Source of the DNA: Actinomycetota bacterium
GTDB lineage: Bacteria > Actinomycetota > Acidimicrobiia > Actinomarinales > Actinomarinaceae
Length of the DNA: 64,000 nucleotides
Direction of reading: 5' to 3'
Assembly: GCA_014384285.1 (NCBI GenBank)
Contig: JACNGE010000006.1
Span: forward strand, 81,483-145,482
Within the stretch, counting starts at the first letter, position 1. Every line of letters starts with the position of its first letter. Below the pieces are notes generated by a model. It ran no database searches. It was not told where the DNA came from and saw nothing but the letters and a program-made list of their open reading frames with translations. Position numbers and translations under genes: made by a program. Shown here one piece after another: positions 1 through 8,416 of this stretch.

Positions 1-577
1 CAAAATTTGAAAGGGGAGTCGCAGCAGACCAAGAATAAGGGAGTACTTTATAGTCTTTATAAATTAAATCATTTTCCCAAAGATTTTTAAATACCCACCA
101 AACACTTTCCATAAAATCAATGTCCATTGTTTTGTAATCATTTTCAAAATCCACCCATCTTCCAATTTTTCTTGTTACACGCTCCCAATTTTCAGTATTT
201 GTTTGAACCTGACTTCTACATGCTTCATTAAACTTTCCAATACCAAATTCATTTATCTGTTGCGGATCATCTAATCCTAGTTGTTTTTGGACTTCCATCT
301 CTATTGGTAGCCCATGTACATCCCAACCAAATCTTCTTTCAACATAGTATCCACGCATTGTCCAATATCGTGGGACTATATCTTTTATTACACCTGCTAG
401 TAAATTGCCGTAATGGGGGCTTCCAGTAGGGAACGGCGGACCATCATAGAATCTGAATATCTTCTGATCTTTTCTTTTAAGCATTGAATTGTCAAAAGCA
501 TTTATTTTATCCCAATATGTTGAAATATCTTGCTCTTGTGAAGCGAGATTAATATTATTATTGATTCTTTTGAACAT
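1..577 (-). CDS. ileS: Isoleucyl-tRNA synthetase, N-terminal part (runs off window)
   Basis: Class I aminoacyl-tRNA synthetase that charges tRNA-Ile in the cytoplasm. Only the first 192 residues are present, reading leftward from an ATG at 577; the C-terminal part lies outside the window. Seen: the PPFPTGS stretch followed by PHYGN, the position of the class I HIGH signature (here H-Y-G-N), then GWDVHGLPIE, and a PLSNF stretch near the window edge. These resemble the eukaryote-like IleS clade, common in Actinobacteria, rather than the E. coli type. It is divergent from the DksA-like gene. No T-box leader is visible upstream. The last base of the HIGH-type motif is unusual but similar HIGN forms occur in other class I synthetases. 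Confidence 0.93.
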   Translation of the reverse strand, partial: MFKRINNNINLASQEQDISTYWDKINAFDNSMLKRKDQKIFRFYDGPPFPTGSPHYGNLLAGVIKDIVPRYWTMRGYYVERRFGWDVHGLPIEMEVQKQLGLDDPQQINEFGIGKFNEACRSQVQTNTENWERVTRKIGRWVDFENDYKTMDIDFMESVWWVFKNLWENDLIYKDYKVLPYSWSAATPLSNF

Positions 578-579
578 AT

Positions 580-595
580 CTTTAAAATTTTAAAG
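580..595. repeat. 16-bp perfect palindrome before ileS
   Basis: CTTTAAAATTTTAAAG reads the same on both strands and lies directly before the ileS start codon, where a ribosome site or operator would fall. It is made almost only of A and T, so chance is a real possibility. No matching second copy was noticed. Confidence 0.35.
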
Positions 596-700
596 CTTTT
601 TAGAATAAATATACGTGATATAAAGAATATTTAAATAATAATAAAATACTTACCTTTTTGTAGAAATTTACTAAGCTATTTAAATTAATAGGAATAAAAA

Positions 701-1078
701 ATGGCAAGAAAATTATCACAAAATACAGTTAATAAATTTAAGAAAAAACTTGAGTTAGAACGTGAGAATCTATCAGGCTTACTTGAAAGACATCAAGAAG
801 AACGTCAAAAAGTAAGACTATCAGAGGGATCAGCCGAGAGAAGTCCTGACCCATCAGAAGCTGATGGTGGTTCTATGGCCTTTGAGTTAGAAAAAGAATT
901 AACTCTAGATGAAAACACCAAGTACTTATTAAATCAGGTTGAGCATGCTTTATTTTTAATCAAAAAGAAAAAATATGGTATTTGTGAAAATTGTGGTGAA
1001 TCAATTCCAGTTGCAAGGCTTGAAGCTTTGCCGTACTCAGCAACTTGTAAAGATTGCGCTCTCTTAATTGACTCTTAA
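701..1078 (+). CDS. TraR/DksA family C4 zinc-finger protein
   Basis: 125 residues. The N-terminal two thirds is a charged helical, probably coiled-coil, region; the C-terminus carries a C4 zinc finger with Cys95, Cys98, Cys116 and Cys119 (CENC and CKDC). This is the TraR/DksA family, whose members bind in the RNA polymerase secondary channel. In actinobacteria the family includes RbpA-unrelated DksA-like proteins often found beside ileS and lspA, as here. The DxxDxA acidic tip of E. coli DksA is not obvious (an SPDPSEADGG stretch is in roughly that place), so a ppGpp role should not be assumed. The start is an ATG preceded by AGGA. It overlaps lspA by 11 bases. Confidence 0.85.
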   Translation: MARKLSQNTVNKFKKKLELERENLSGLLERHQEERQKVRLSEGSAERSPDPSEADGGSMAFELEKELTLDENTKYLLNQVEHALFLIKKKKYGICENCGESIPVARLEALPYSATCKDCALLIDS

Positions 1079-1526
1079 TAAATATTTATATCCAGTTTTT
1101 ATAGCAACTTTCTTAGCTGTAATTGATAATTTGGTTAAGTACTTTATTAGGAACAATAATATTCAAGAATTTGTTGTCGTAGAAAACTTCCTGACAATTG
1201 ACTTAACCTACAATACAGGAATAGCTTTTGGTTTTTTAAGTGACTACACAAATACAACATATTTAATATCGCTTTTAGTTTTAGGTTGGCTAATTTATCA
1301 AATTAATGATATTGAAAAAAATTCCATCGAGTTTTACTCTTTCATTTTAATTTTAGGTGGTGCACTTGGAAATCTTTCTGAAAGAGGTTGGAGTTTATTA
1401 ACAGGTGATGGGGGAAAGGTAACTGACTTTATAGAGCTTTTGTTTATACCTAGTTTTAATATTGCTGACTCACTGATAACTATTGGCATTGTATCCTTAC
1501 TACTCATGGAGTTCAAAAATCGATAA
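1068..1526 (+). CDS. lspA: Lipoprotein signal peptidase (signal peptidase II)
   Basis: Inner-membrane aspartyl protease that removes signal peptides from diacylglyceryl-modified prolipoproteins; a likely client is the peptide-binding lipoprotein further along this window. 152 residues with about four hydrophobic segments. Seen: NTGIAF at 49-54, the GNLSERG stretch, and the two catalytic aspartates Asp120 (TDF) and Asp134 (NIAD). Length is normal for the family. The start is TTG at 1068, inside the end of the DksA-like gene, so translation is probably coupled. The end overlaps the next gene's earliest possible start. Confidence 0.93.
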   Translation: MTLNKYLYPVFIATFLAVIDNLVKYFIRNNNIQEFVVVENFLTIDLTYNTGIAFGFLSDYTNTTYLISLLVLGWLIYQINDIEKNSIEFYSFILILGGALGNLSERGWSLLTGDGGKVTDFIELLFIPSFNIADSLITIGIVSLLLMEFKNR

Positions 1527-2193
1527 TATAGAAATCGTTCATAAAAATGAAAATTTTATTATTTTCAACAAACCAAATGGCTTACTTACTCACCCTACTG
1601 CTAACTCAGAAGAGTCTACATTAAGAGACTACCTAGTCGAGCTTTATCCAGATGTCCTTACTTGGGGAGAACCCAAAAGAGAAGGTATTGTCCACAGACT
1701 GGACAAAGTCACGTCCGGTCTTCTACTCTGCCCACTAAAAGAGGAAATTTTTAAAATCTTTAAAGAGAAATTTAAAACTAGAGAAATTAAAAAGATTTAT
1801 ACAGCGTTAGTTCAGGGAACTTTACCATTTGATTCTGGTTTAATACAAGTTCCACTCAGCAGATCAAAACAAAACAGAAGTAAAAGGGCTGTTGATAGAA
1901 CTGGTCGAGAATCTATAACAAAATATGAAATAATTGACTATTCAGTCGATTTAAACATTTCAAAATTAGAGTTGGAGCTCGTGACCGGTAGAAATCATCA
2001 AATTAGAGCACATATGGAATATATGAAGACACCAGTTCTAAATGACGAACTTTATGGATCATCTAAAAATAATGATATTCCTCATAATGCCATAGCTCTT
2101 CATTCTACTTTTTTACAATTCGAGTTTGAAAATGAAATCTTTGCATTTAGCACCGAACCACCATCATTTTTTAATCAAGTCTTAGATGTGTAA
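1483..2193 (+). CDS. RluA/RluD-family rRNA pseudouridine synthase
   Basis: Converts specific uridines of large-subunit rRNA to pseudouridine. Seen: NKPNGLLTHP near the N-terminus, GIVHRLDKVTSGLLL containing the catalytic Asp of HRLD, and the GRNHQIRAHM motif in the second half. This is the catalytic domain only: the N-terminal S4 RNA-binding domain typical of RluD is missing, giving 236 residues instead of over 300. The start is uncertain: TTG at 1483 or TTG at 1489 both lie inside lspA, and the conserved domain begins just after the lspA stop. Position after lspA matches the usual lspA-rluD pairing. Confidence 0.87.
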   Translation: MALYPYYSWSSKIDNIEIVHKNENFIIFNKPNGLLTHPTANSEESTLRDYLVELYPDVLTWGEPKREGIVHRLDKVTSGLLLCPLKEEIFKIFKEKFKTREIKKIYTALVQGTLPFDSGLIQVPLSRSKQNRSKRAVDRTGRESITKYEIIDYSVDLNISKLELELVTGRNHQIRAHMEYMKTPVLNDELYGSSKNNDIPHNAIALHSTFLQFEFENEIFAFSTEPPSFFNQVLDV

Positions 2194-2210
2194 TTTTTGA
2201 AAAATACTTT

Positions 2211-2216
2211 TATTAT
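2211..2216 (+). promoter_or_regulatory. -10 box, leaderless promoter of dnaE
   Basis: TATTAT ends 6 bases before the dnaE ATG at 2223. With the usual 6-7 base distance from -10 box to transcription start, the mRNA would begin at the ATG itself. No Shine-Dalgarno sequence is present. Confidence 0.5.
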
Positions 2217-2222
2217 GTTTTT

Positions 2223-5200
2223 ATGAGTAAATCTTTTGTACACCTACATGCCCATACAGAGTATTCAATGCTTGATGGTGCTGCTAAAATTCAAACTTAT
2301 ATAAATCGCGTAAAGGAACTTGGCCAACCTGGAGCTGCAATTACTGATCATGGAAACCTTTACGGAGCGTTAGAGTTTTATAATCTTGCAATTAAAAATG
2401 GTGTAAATCCAATTATTGGATATGAAGCATACGTCACCACTGGATCTAGGTTTGATCGTCCTGATAGAGATAAGAATAAAAGATATCACTTAACACTATT
2501 AGCTGAAAATACAGAAGGATATTGGAATTTAGTCAAGCTCGCCAGTAAAGCTTATACAGAGGGTTACTATTACAAACCAAGACTAGATTATGAATTGATG
2601 AGGGAGCATTCAAAAGGAATAATGGCATTATCAGGCTGTTTAGGTGGTGAAATAGCCCAACTTTTAGCACCAGATGGCTCTACTGAAGAAGGAAATTCAC
2701 AAGGACAAAGAAGCTATGAAAATGCTCTCAATAAAGCTGCCTTGTATCAAGAAATTTTTGGGGATAAAAACTTTTTTATTGAGTTACACAACCATGGTAT
2801 AAAACAACAGGAATTAATACTTCCTGACCTACTTAAAATATCCAAGGAATTATCAGCCCCTTTAATAGCTACAAATGATTCGCACTATGTACATCCCGAT
2901 GATTCATCTGCCCACGATGCATTATTATGTGTGCAGACTAATGCAACAATTGATGATGAATCAAGGTTTAAGTTTCAAGGGAACGGTTATTATGTAAAGT
3001 CTTCTGAAGAGATGAGAGAGCTATTTCCTCACGATGTGTACCCAGATGCATGTGACAATACAGTAAAAATTGCTGACAGGGTGGAATATAAATTTAAAAC
3101 TGGTCAGTACTATTTACCTGCTTTTCCAGTTAATATTCCAAAACTAACAGCAGAAGAATATCTTAAAAAATTGGTATACGAAGGTGCAGAGTCAGTATAT
3201 AAAGAATTAACAGATGAAATAACAGAAAGAATTGAATATGAACTCGAAGTTATAAATACAATGGGGTTTGCCTCCTATTTCTTAATAGTTGGAGATTTAA
3301 TTAGTTACGCGAAAAAAAATAAAATTAGAACTGGTGCTGGAAGAGGGTCTGCCGCAGGTTCTATAGTTTCATACTGTTTAGGGATAACTGGCATTGAGCC
3401 TCTAAAGTATGGATTACTTTTTGAAAGGTTCTTAAATAAAGGACGTAAAGAACTTCCCGATATAGATATGGATTTTGACGAGAGGTATAGAAATGATGTT
3501 ATAGATTACGTTGTAGATAAGTATGGAGAAGATAAAGTAGCGCATATTGTGACCTTCGCAACTATAAAAGCTAAACAGGCAATCAGAGATGCTTCTAGAG
3601 TTCTCGGACTTCCATTTTCAGCTGGAGATAAAGTAGCAAAGCTTATGCCACCCATGATATTAGGAAATACAGCAACTCTCTCAGAATGCCTTGCTTTAGA
3701 TGAAGAAAACGAGAGCGGATATAGTAAAGAATTTTACTCTGCATCTGCAGAGTTGCGAAATCTATATAAAAATGACGAAGAAGTTAAAAAAATAATCGAT
3801 ATCGCGCTTGGTCTTGAAGGTTTGAAGCGTCAAGACGGTATTCATGCGGCTGCAGTTGTTATTTCACCAGAAGTAATTACAAACTTTCTCCCTGTGCAAA
3901 AAAAGGGAAAGGATGCTGAACTAGTAACTCAGTACGAAATGCATACTGTTGAGCAGTTAGGCTTATTAAAGATGGATTTTTTAGGACTTAGGAATCTATC
4001 GATAATTGATAGAACAATTGAGTTAATAAATAATACGTCGTTCAATATTGATGAAGTCGCTCTTAATGATCAGAAAACATTTGAATTATTTTCTTCAGGC
4101 AAAATGACCGGAGTCTTTCAGCTAGAAAGCAGAGTTGCACAAGCTACAGCCAGAAACTTAAAACCTAAGAGATTTGAGGATATAGTTGCATTAGTTGCTC
4201 TAATCCGTCCGGGCCCCCTTGGAGCAAATATGCATATTGAATTCGCAGAAAGAGCAAATGGTAAAAAACAGATTGAATTCCTACATGAAGATTTAAAAGA
4301 AATTTTGGAAGAAACTTACGGTGTAATTCTTTATCAAGAACAGGTGATGCAAATAGCTCAAAGAATATCAGGATTTCAGCTAGATGAAGCTGATGATCTT
4401 AGAAAAGCTATGGGTAAAAAAATTCCAAAGGTCATGGAGAAACAAAGAAAGAAATTTACCAGTGGTGCATTAGAAAATGGATATTCAGAACAATTTTCTA
4501 TTGAGTTATTTGACCAGATTGCTTTTTTTGCTGGATACGGATTCAACAAAAGCCACTCTGTCCCGTATGCTTTACTTGCTTACCAAACAGCCTACTTGAA
4601 GGCAAATTATCCAGCTGAATATCTGTCTGCATGTCTTACAGCTGTCAAAAGAGATAAGGAAAGAACAGCTATTTTTCTAGCAGAAGCTAGAGAATTAGGT
4701 GTTAATGTAAAAACTCCTGATATCAATTTGAGTATCGAAGATTTCTCAGTAGCAAATGGAGAAATACTATTCGGCCTTTCTGCTATCCGAAATGTCGGAG
4801 ACATTACTGCAGAAAAAATAGTCCATGAGCGAAAAAATGGTAACTACGAAACTGTTCAAGATTTTCTTGCTCGTACAGACTCTAGATCACTTAACAAAAG
4901 GGGTGTAGAAGCCATGATACAAGGTGGAGCTTTTGATCAGTTTGGTTTCCCTAGAAGGGGATTGTTTGAATCAATTACTGACCTTATCGAAGATGCAAAA
5001 GAGCTGAAGAAAGAAAAAAATACATCGCAGACCTCTTTATTTGAATTCGACGATCAAACTTCAGATTTAACTTCTGTAAAAAATATTGAGTGGGAGAAAA
5101 AAGAGTTTCTAGATAGAGAAAGAGAAATGCTTGGTTTTTTTGTAAGTGAGGACCCACTCGAAGGATATGGTGAAATTTTTAGATCAGAATCTACGCATTC

Positions 5201-5717
5201 AGTTATTGAATTAATTGATTTAGAAGAAGATGAAGAAGTAAATGTAGCAATTACAGGTTTAGTTTCGAATGTACAAAAACGTGTATCTCGAAGAGGAAAT
5301 GCTTGGATTCAATTCGACTTACAGGAATCGACCGGCTCGGTTGGCGTTCTTGTATTTAACAAGCTAGTTGATGTATATAATACCCAACTGGATGGAGAAC
5401 TTTATTTAAAAGTATCCGGAACCTATGTAGGCGGAGTTGAAAACACTATACGTGCTAGAGACTTTGAACTTATTGAGCCTTCTAAACTTTTAACCGATTT
5501 AGACACAACACCTTTAAAAATCTCGGTACAAGAAGAAATAATGGATAAAAACAACTTAATTTTATTAAAAGAGTTACTTGAAAAACATCCAGGGCGTTCA
5601 AAAGTGGAACTAGAAGTTAATAATGATACTGGTGTGAAACTTTTAGAACTAAAAAATATAAAAGTTAAAAAAACTACAGAACTTAGAAATGAAATTAACA
5701 CATTACTAGCAAACTAA
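2223..5717 (+). CDS. dnaE: DNA polymerase III alpha subunit
   Basis: Replicative polymerase, 1164 residues, DnaE1 type. The PHP domain at the N-terminus keeps the metal ligands of a working nuclease: His9, His11, Asp18, His43, Glu68, then a His (RYHL), a Cys (SGCLGG) and the Asp and His of TNDSHY. The polymerase catalytic aspartates are in PDIDMDF near residue 413. Further on are KMDFLGL, a helix-hairpin-helix region and a C-terminal OB fold near residue 1000. In mycobacterial DnaE1 the PHP domain is the proofreading exonuclease, and the same role is inferred here. It follows the pseudouridine synthase by 29 bases and appears to have its own leaderless promoter. Confidence 0.97.
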   Translation: MSKSFVHLHAHTEYSMLDGAAKIQTYINRVKELGQPGAAITDHGNLYGALEFYNLAIKNGVNPIIGYEAYVTTGSRFDRPDRDKNKRYHLTLLAENTEGYWNLVKLASKAYTEGYYYKPRLDYELMREHSKGIMALSGCLGGEIAQLLAPDGSTEEGNSQGQRSYENALNKAALYQEIFGDKNFFIELHNHGIKQQELILPDLLKISKELSAPLIATNDSHYVHPDDSSAHDALLCVQTNATIDDESRFKFQGNGYYVKSSEEMRELFPHDVYPDACDNTVKIADRVEYKFKTGQYYLPAFPVNIPKLTAEEYLKKLVYEGAESVYKELTDEITERIEYELEVINTMGFASYFLIVGDLISYAKKNKIRTGAGRGSAAGSIVSYCLGITGIEPLKYGLLFERFLNKGRKELPDIDMDFDERYRNDVIDYVVDKYGEDKVAHIVTFATIKAKQAIRDASRVLGLPFSAGDKVAKLMPPMILGNTATLSECLALDEENESGYSKEFYSASAELRNLYKNDEEVKKIIDIALGLEGLKRQDGIHAAAVVISPEVITNFLPVQKKGKDAELVTQYEMHTVEQLGLLKMDFLGLRNLSIIDRTIELINNTSFNIDEVALNDQKTFELFSSGKMTGVFQLESRVAQATARNLKPKRFEDIVALVALIRPGPLGANMHIEFAERANGKKQIEFLHEDLKEILEETYGVILYQEQVMQIAQRISGFQLDEADDLRKAMGKKIPKVMEKQRKKFTSGALENGYSEQFSIELFDQIAFFAGYGFNKSHSVPYALLAYQTAYLKANYPAEYLSACLTAVKRDKERTAIFLAEARELGVNVKTPDINLSIEDFSVANGEILFGLSAIRNVGDITAEKIVHERKNGNYETVQDFLARTDSRSLNKRGVEAMIQGGAFDQFGFPRRGLFESITDLIEDAKELKKEKNTSQTSLFEFDDQTSDLTSVKNIEWEKKEFLDREREMLGFFVSEDPLEGYGEIFRSESTHSVIELIDLEEDEEVNVAITGLVSNVQKRVSRRGNAWIQFDLQESTGSVGVLVFNKLVDVYNTQLDGELYLKVSGTYVGGVENTIRARDFELIEPSKLLTDLDTTPLKISVQEEIMDKNNLILLKELLEKHPGRSKVELEVNNDTGVKLLELKNIKVKKTTELRNEINTLLAN

Positions 5718-5718
5718 T

Positions 5719-5724
5719 TATCAT
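5719..5724 (+). promoter_or_regulatory. -10 box, leaderless promoter of the 69-residue gene
   Basis: TATCAT ends 6 bases before the ATG at 5731, in the 13-base gap after dnaE. No ribosome-binding sequence is seen. It matches the spacing found at 17 other starts in the window. Confidence 0.4.
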
Positions 5725-5730
5725 TAAATC

Positions 5731-5940
5731 ATGACATTTAGTATTGAAGAATTTCAAAAACGTTTTAAGGAAAGAGCTGATGCAGTCAAAAACCGTCCAA
5801 TGCCTCCTATTGGAGGAGATGAAAGATTAGCATTTATAAACCAGGCTGAAAAAGATTATCAAGACTATATGATAATTTCAGATTCAGAGTTTGAAGTTAC
5901 AGAAGAATATCTTATTTTTAAATATAAATTAGATTCTTAA
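5731..5940 (+). CDS. Small conserved hypothetical protein (69 aa)
   Basis: I cannot name a function. The protein is soluble, charged and begins with a helical stretch (FSIEEFQKRFKERADAVKNRP), followed by MPPIGGDERLAF and an acidic C-terminus. Short proteins with the same layout, a helical start, a Pro-Pro-Gly turn and an ERxAFIxQAExDY-like core, are familiar from other Actinobacteria, so this is probably a real conserved gene. It lies 13 bases after dnaE and its 3' end overlaps the convergent thyX by 4 bases. Confidence 0.7.
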   Translation: MTFSIEEFQKRFKERADAVKNRPMPPIGGDERLAFINQAEKDYQDYMIISDSEFEVTEEYLIFKYKLDS

Positions 5941-6599
5941 TTAAGGTTTTTTCCCATTGGAAAAATAATATTTATGACCTCAGCACAGGCTATGGCAATT
6001 TCCATGTGTTCCTTTTGAGTACCATTTGCTGCCCTCAGTTGGATGTAATGTATCCAGCTTCTAAGAGTACCATTCATATAAAGCCTGCTAACAGTATTCC
6101 CCTCAGGCAAAACAGATCTAGCTTGTTCTTTTGCTATTCCCGATTCAATTGCCCAGTTGTATGCTTTTTTTGACACTTCAATAACTTCTTCTTGAAGTGT
6201 GTTCCACTTTTCGATAATTTCAACATCTTCAGTTTCAACCGAGTTTTGACGATTTTTTTTATCTTGTAAACGAGCTTCACGGATTTGAAATTCCAAGTCT
6301 TTGACTGGGTTTGCATATCTCTGGCTAAATTCTTGAAAACTGAAAGACCTGTGTCGCAGAATCTGTCTAGCGATATCTCTTGTTGTTTCTATCTCTAAAC
6401 ATGCACTTACCATTTCAAGAGGAGACCAGTGAGCATTTTTAATCAAATAGTTAATAAGCATTTCACTAGTTTCTGTATTAAGTTGGTTAGAGGGGTTAGA
6501 CACTCTTGCACAGAAAGCAACTAATTCTTGAGCATCAACAATTCCTTCTGAATAGAATTCATCTGTTGGTTTAGAATAACTTATTAATTTAACTTTCAT
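5937..6599 (-). CDS. thyX: Flavin-dependent thymidylate synthase
   Basis: Makes dTMP from dUMP using FAD, methylenetetrahydrofolate and NADPH. Seen: the ThyX signature RHRSFSFQEFSQRY at residues 82-95, matching RHRxxSxxxxSxRY, plus a family-type C-terminus with an R-S-W-I-H-Y-I-Q-L-R stretch. 220 residues, a normal length. FAD dependence links it to the riboflavin genes at the other end of the window. It is transcribed against dnaE and ends in a 4-base overlap with the preceding small gene. Confidence 0.96.
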   Translation of the reverse strand: MKVKLISYSKPTDEFYSEGIVDAQELVAFCARVSNPSNQLNTETSEMLINYLIKNAHWSPLEMVSACLEIETTRDIARQILRHRSFSFQEFSQRYANPVKDLEFQIREARLQDKKNRQNSVETEDVEIIEKWNTLQEEVIEVSKKAYNWAIESGIAKEQARSVLPEGNTVSRLYMNGTLRSWIHYIQLRAANGTQKEHMEIAIACAEVINIIFPMGKNLN

Positions 6600-6606
6600 T
6601 TATGTA

Positions 6607-6612
6607 ACTATA
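6607..6612 (-). promoter_or_regulatory. -10 box, leaderless promoter of thyX
   Basis: On the minus strand TATAGT ends 7 bases before the thyX ATG at 6599. It lies in a 29-base gap shared with the divergent membrane-protein gene, which has a TAAAAT at 6614-6619, 9 bases before its own ATG. Confidence 0.5.
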
Positions 6613-6628
6613 TTAAAATAAAAAAAGT

Positions 6629-6892
6629 ATGTTTTTATTACGAACAATAGTTTTTTTAATACTTTTTTCATTGATTCTGATACTTGCATATCCACTTCTA
6701 ATTGTTTACGACATTGCGACTGGAGGAGATGGATTTGGGTTATGTTCTAATCTTTCAACATGTGTTATTCCAATCACTGAAGGCCCACGATTATTAGTTT
6801 TTCTGATTAGTATATTTTTCTTTTTAGTATTTTTACTAAGACTGATAATGAAATTTATGAATTCTCTTCAATCCAAAAATTCTATTCTTTAA
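6629..6892 (+). CDS. Small two-helix membrane protein (87 aa)
   Basis: Function not recognised. Two hydrophobic helices (roughly residues 3-26 and 56-75) flank a short polar loop with two cysteines (CSNLSTC) and a GGDGFG turn, suggesting an exported loop that could form a disulfide. The start is an ATG at 6629. It is divergent from thyX and its 3' end overlaps the convergent EamA gene by 11 bases. Codon use looks like that of its neighbours. Confidence 0.6.
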   Translation: MFLLRTIVFLILFSLILILAYPLLIVYDIATGGDGFGLCSNLSTCVIPITEGPRLLVFLISIFFFLVFLLRLIMKFMNSLQSKNSIL

Positions 6893-7709
6893 CTACAAGA
6901 TAAATAGATAGTAATACGAGAAGGACTCCAGCCCAGTTGAGGGTTGACAGTACTTCACCTGCATACGATATTCCTATTATTAAAGCAAAAATAGCTTCAA
7001 GACTTAACAATAAAGCTGCTGTTGAAGCATTTATCATTTTTTGTCCAAACAGCTGCAAATAAAAAGCTGCAAAATTAACTATGAATCCTAAAAATAATAT
7101 TGGAAGAATAAATTCAAATTTAAAATTAAATTCGCTAAATGTTACAAAAGGAAGACATAGTATTGCACCAACAAGTGACTGAATAAACATTAACTGAGAA
7201 ATATTTTGATTCTTAATATACCTCTCAACCATAACTATATGAAGAGCATATCCAGTCGCACAGATTAATGTGAAAAGGTTTCCAAACAACTGTTCGCTGC
7301 TATTACTAGCAATCAAAAAAATGCCTAAAAACCCAGTTAATGAAAATAGATAACTCTTTTTTGTTATTTCAGTTTGATTTATTAATTTAGAAAATATTGG
7401 TGTTAACACAATATAAAAACCCGTAACTACTCCAGAGTTAATTGTTGAAGTTGTTACTAATCCTTGTGTTTGGGTTACATATCCAATCCACAGAAAAAAA
7501 CCCATGAGCACACCTGGTTTCCAGCTAGCTTTTTTTGGTATTCCACCAGTGAAAAGAAATAATATAGCTGCTAGTCCATACCTCATGAATACAATGTTTA
7601 GAGGCGAGAAATCATTCAGTAAATCTTTGACAACAACAAACGTAGAACCAAAAAATAATGCCGATAACATCAATGAAGATATTGCCAATGTTTTTTTATT
7701 TTTAATCAT
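6882..7709 (-). CDS. EamA/DMT-family membrane exporter
   Basis: Drug/metabolite transporter superfamily protein, 275 residues with about ten hydrophobic helices arranged as two EamA repeats. Seen: the N-terminal FGSTFVVVKDLLNDFSPLNIVFMRYGLAA pattern, split here as SALFFGSTFVVVKD and PLNIVFMRYG, typical of the first repeat, and a second repeat ending with LNWAGVLLVLLSIYL. Substrate unknown; relatives export amino acids or small metabolites. It is divergent from nth. No TANNNT box lies at the leaderless spacing for this gene. Confidence 0.88.
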   Translation of the reverse strand: MIKNKKTLAISSLMLSALFFGSTFVVVKDLLNDFSPLNIVFMRYGLAAILFLFTGGIPKKASWKPGVLMGFFLWIGYVTQTQGLVTTSTINSGVVTGFYIVLTPIFSKLINQTEITKKSYLFSLTGFLGIFLIASNSSEQLFGNLFTLICATGYALHIVMVERYIKNQNISQLMFIQSLVGAILCLPFVTFSEFNFKFEFILPILFLGFIVNFAAFYLQLFGQKMINASTAALLLSLEAIFALIIGISYAGEVLSTLNWAGVLLVLLSIYLVVKE

Positions 7710-7737
7710 GTAATTTAATGAAGATTAATATACAGTT

Positions 7738-7743
7738 TAAGAT
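7738..7743 (+). promoter_or_regulatory. -10 box, leaderless promoter of nth
   Basis: TAAGAT ends 6 bases before the nth ATG at 7750. No Shine-Dalgarno sequence lies between. Confidence 0.5.
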
Positions 7744-7749
7744 AAATAT

Positions 7750-8397
7750 ATGAGCAATGAAATAAAAAAACTTGCTGCTAAATTTCAAAAATATCTTCGT
7801 GAAGAATATTCGGATATAAAAACAATACTGAAATTTAGATCACAATTTCAATTACTGGTGTCAATTGTGCTCTCAGCCCAAACTACAGATGAGAATGTAA
7901 ATAAAGCAACTAAGGGATTGTTTAAGGAGTACCCAAATGCAAAGTTACTTTCAGAAGCTAATTTGAAGGATATTGAGCGATTAGTTTTCTCAACAGGATT
8001 TTATAAAGTTAAATCAAAAAACATTCATTCTCTTTCAAAAGATTTAGTAAATAAATATAATTCAAGAATCCCTAAAACCATCGAGGAGCTTATTAAACTA
8101 CCAGGGGTTGGCAGAAAAACTGCTTCTGTCTTCTTAGCTGAAACATTCGACCAGCCAACTATTGCAGTTGATACTCATGTTTTAAGAGTTTCACACCGTT
8201 TGGGTTTTAGCACTAAAAGACATGATCCGATTCAAACAGAGAAAGAACTTAAATTACTTTTTCCTAAAACTTTCTGGAGATACCTATCAATGAGTTTTGT
8301 TCAGTTTGGAAGAGATATATGCAATGCTAAAAAACCTCTATGCAATGTATGTCAATTTAACAATTCATGCAAGTATTATCTTTCTGTTAATACCTAA
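7750..8397 (+). CDS. nth: Endonuclease III (DNA glycosylase/AP lyase)
   Basis: Base-excision repair enzyme for oxidised pyrimidines. 215 residues, family length. Seen: helix-hairpin-helix LPGVGRKTA with the catalytic Lys, VDTHVLR with the catalytic Asp, and a C-terminal [4Fe-4S] cluster motif Cys191-x6-Cys198-x2-Cys201-x5-Cys207. It complements the UvrABC set in the same window. It is followed by ccdA after 19 bases. Confidence 0.96.
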   Translation: MSNEIKKLAAKFQKYLREEYSDIKTILKFRSQFQLLVSIVLSAQTTDENVNKATKGLFKEYPNAKLLSEANLKDIERLVFSTGFYKVKSKNIHSLSKDLVNKYNSRIPKTIEELIKLPGVGRKTASVFLAETFDQPTIAVDTHVLRVSHRLGFSTKRHDPIQTEKELKLLFPKTFWRYLSMSFVQFGRDICNAKKPLCNVCQFNNSCKYYLSVNT

Positions 8398-8404
8398 CTG
8401 TATA

Positions 8405-8410
8405 TATATT
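8405..8410 (+). promoter_or_regulatory. -10 box, leaderless promoter of ccdA
   Basis: TATATT ends 6 bases before the ccdA ATG at 8417, in the short gap after nth. The region is a TA repeat, so the match is less specific than the others. Confidence 0.4.
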
Positions 8411-8416
8411 TAACAT

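Noticed and set aside
578..700. T-box or other riboswitch upstream of ileS
   Set aside because: The gap is short and holds no T-box sequence, specifier stem or terminator.
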